From assembly GCA_003154025.1 (NCBI GenBank), contig PMCE01000194.1:1542-7859 (forward strand): a stretch of DNA of 6,318 bases, in the 5' to 3' direction. The stretch's first letter is position 1. Every line of letters begins with the position of its first letter. Source of the DNA: Syntrophaceae bacterium (GTDB lineage: Bacteria; Desulfobacterota; SM23-61). Made by a program: the position numbers and the translations under genes. The notes beneath the pieces are model-generated. The model was given only the letters and a program-made list of their open reading frames with translations, was not told the origin of the DNA and searched no databases. Shown here in pieces: positions 5,305 to 6,318 of this stretch.

Positions 5305-6318
5305 TTAATGCTTAGCGCTTTCTCCCAGGATCTTTAGAATTTTCTCCGTGGCCTTAAGGCCGTGGCCGGTGAAGACGGAGACGATCGTCTCTTCCGGGTC
5401 CGATGACTTCAGGTATTGGAGGACCCCGGCCACGGCGGCGGCCGCGGTGGGTTCGACATAAAATCCCATCCGGCCGGTCAGCCGAAGGGCTCTCTTCACT
5501 TCCTCCTCCTGGACTGACAGGAAGGAGCCCCCGCTCTTTTTCACTGCTTCCACGATCTGCTTCCCCCTCACGGGTTCGGCAATGGCGATGCCTTCGGCGA
5601 GCGTTTCCTGGGGCTGGATCTTGGGGATCTCTTTCAGACCTTCCCGGAAAGCCCGGGCCAGCGGGGCGCAATGGACGGATTGGACCCCGATCATCCTGGG
5701 AATTTCCCGGATCATCCCCGCTTCCAGCAGCTCCCCGAAACCGATGAAGGCTCCCAGAAGAAGGGTCCCGTTGCCCACCGGAAGGAGGATCGTATCCGGG
5801 GCTTTCCAGCCGAGTTGCTCCCACACTTCGAAGGCCCAGGTCTTGGTCCCCTGGAAGAAGAAGGGATTCCAGGAGTGACTGGCGTAATAGTCCTTCTGCG
5901 CCGCGTCCCAGACCGCCCGGGCGGTGTCTTCCCGCGACCCGGGAATCTTTTTCAAAACCGCGCCGTAAGCCTCGATTTGGGCCAGCTTTCCGGGGGAGGT
6001 ACTGTCGGGGACATAGATTTCGCTCTGAATCCTTCCCTTGGCGCTGTAGGCCGCAATGGCGCAGCCGGCGTTTCCGGAGGAGTCTTCGACCACCCGGGAG
6101 ATCCCCAGCTCTTTCACCTTGCTCATGAGAACCGAGGCGCCCCGGTCTTTGTAGGAACCGGTGGGGAAGAGATGGTCCTGCTTGATCCAGACCGATCGCC
6201 CGTCGAGCTCCGCCGGCAAGAGGGGAGTGAATCCTTCCTCAAAGGAGATGATGCACTCCTCCTTGGCCACCGGAAGGGCTTCCCGATACCTCCACAGGTT
6301 GGGCTTCCGGGCCTCGAT
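5305..6318 (-). CDS. thrC: Threonine synthase-like PLP enzyme, 5' end cut by window edge
   Basis: A fold-type II pyridoxal-phosphate enzyme, best read as threonine synthase, which converts O-phosphohomoserine to threonine and phosphate. The frame is open to the right edge, and the residues read there (RKPNLWRYREALPV) are the conserved N-terminal region of threonine synthases. The GTG at 6270 is therefore not the start, and the true N terminus, probably including a short zinc-ribbon segment, lies outside. Counting from that valine codon, motifs are EGFTPLL (12-18) and PTGSYKDRG (36-44) with the PLP-binding lysine K41. SSGNAG (64-69) follows, then the glycine-rich phosphate-binding loop VGNGT (165-169). 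Near the end come YVEPTAAAA (271-279) and TGHGLKATE (301-309), the last typical of ThrC. A related beta-replacing or ammonia-lyase-type PLP enzyme (for example cysteate synthase) cannot be excluded. The product is cytosolic. The gene precedes the glycosyltransferase gene by 67 bases, with no visible functional tie. Confidence 0.8.
   Translation of the reverse strand: MEARKPNLWRYREALPVAKEECIISFEEGFTPLLPAELDGRSVWIKQDHLFPTGSYKDRGASVLMSKVKELGISRVVEDSSGNAGCAIAAYSAKGRIQSEIYVPDSTSPGKLAQIEAYGAVLKKIPGSREDTARAVWDAAQKDYYASHSWNPFFFQGTKTWAFEVWEQLGWKAPDTILLPVGNGTLLLGAFIGFGELLEAGMIREIPRMIGVQSVHCAPLARAFREGLKEIPKIQPQETLAEGIAIAEPVRGKQIVEAVKKSGGSFLSVQEEEVKRALRLTGRMGFYVEPTAAAAVAGVLQYLKSSDPEETIVSVFTGHGLKATEKILKILGESAKH

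Overview
The window is gene-dense, GC-rich bacterial DNA with six protein-coding genes, all with ordinary bacterial ribosome-binding sites. It has no RNA gene, CRISPR array, transposase or phage gene that I can see. The gene mix (a corrinoid methyl-transfer pair, a crotonase, a long GT4-type glycosyltransferase) and the purine-rich short-period spacer repeats suggest an anaerobic bacterium, perhaps a Desulfobacterota/'Deltaproteobacteria' lineage. That assignment is inference from gene content and style only.

Left part (3-2662, minus strand), in transcription order: an enoyl-CoA hydratase/isomerase-family gene (1871-2662), a methyl-accepting corrinoid protein (1105-1767) and an MtaA/uroporphyrinogen-decarboxylase-family methyltransferase (3-1016). 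The last two are a classic functional pair: the corrinoid protein carries a methyl group on cobalt and the MtaA-like protein moves it to a thiol or other acceptor. The substrate-specific methyltransferase that loads the corrinoid (MtaB/MtbB/MttB type) is not in the window and would have to be beyond the left edge or elsewhere. A near-consensus sigma-70 promoter (2707-2735) drives the crotonase gene and may drive all three, although a large inverted repeat separates the crotonase from the pair.

Middle (2663-3587): a divergent intergenic region with back-to-back promoters, then a plus-strand gene (2817-3461) for a membrane-anchored DUF218/YdcF-like protein, probably acting in the envelope. A tandem heptamer array follows its stop codon.

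Right part (3588-6318, minus strand): a 549-residue GT4-like glycosyltransferase with an unassigned C-terminal extension of about 110 residues. Upstream of it is a threonine-synthase-like PLP enzyme whose 5' end runs off the right edge. The 67-base gap allows co-transcription of these two, but nothing in their functions links them obviously.

The most unusual non-coding feature is that three genes (crotonase, corrinoid protein, DUF218) each carry purine-rich 7- or 8-nt tandem repeats in the sense orientation at their stop codon. In two cases inverted copies lie downstream and could form hairpins. I found no convincing new multi-gene system. The repeats and the glycosyltransferase tail are the points most worth following up.
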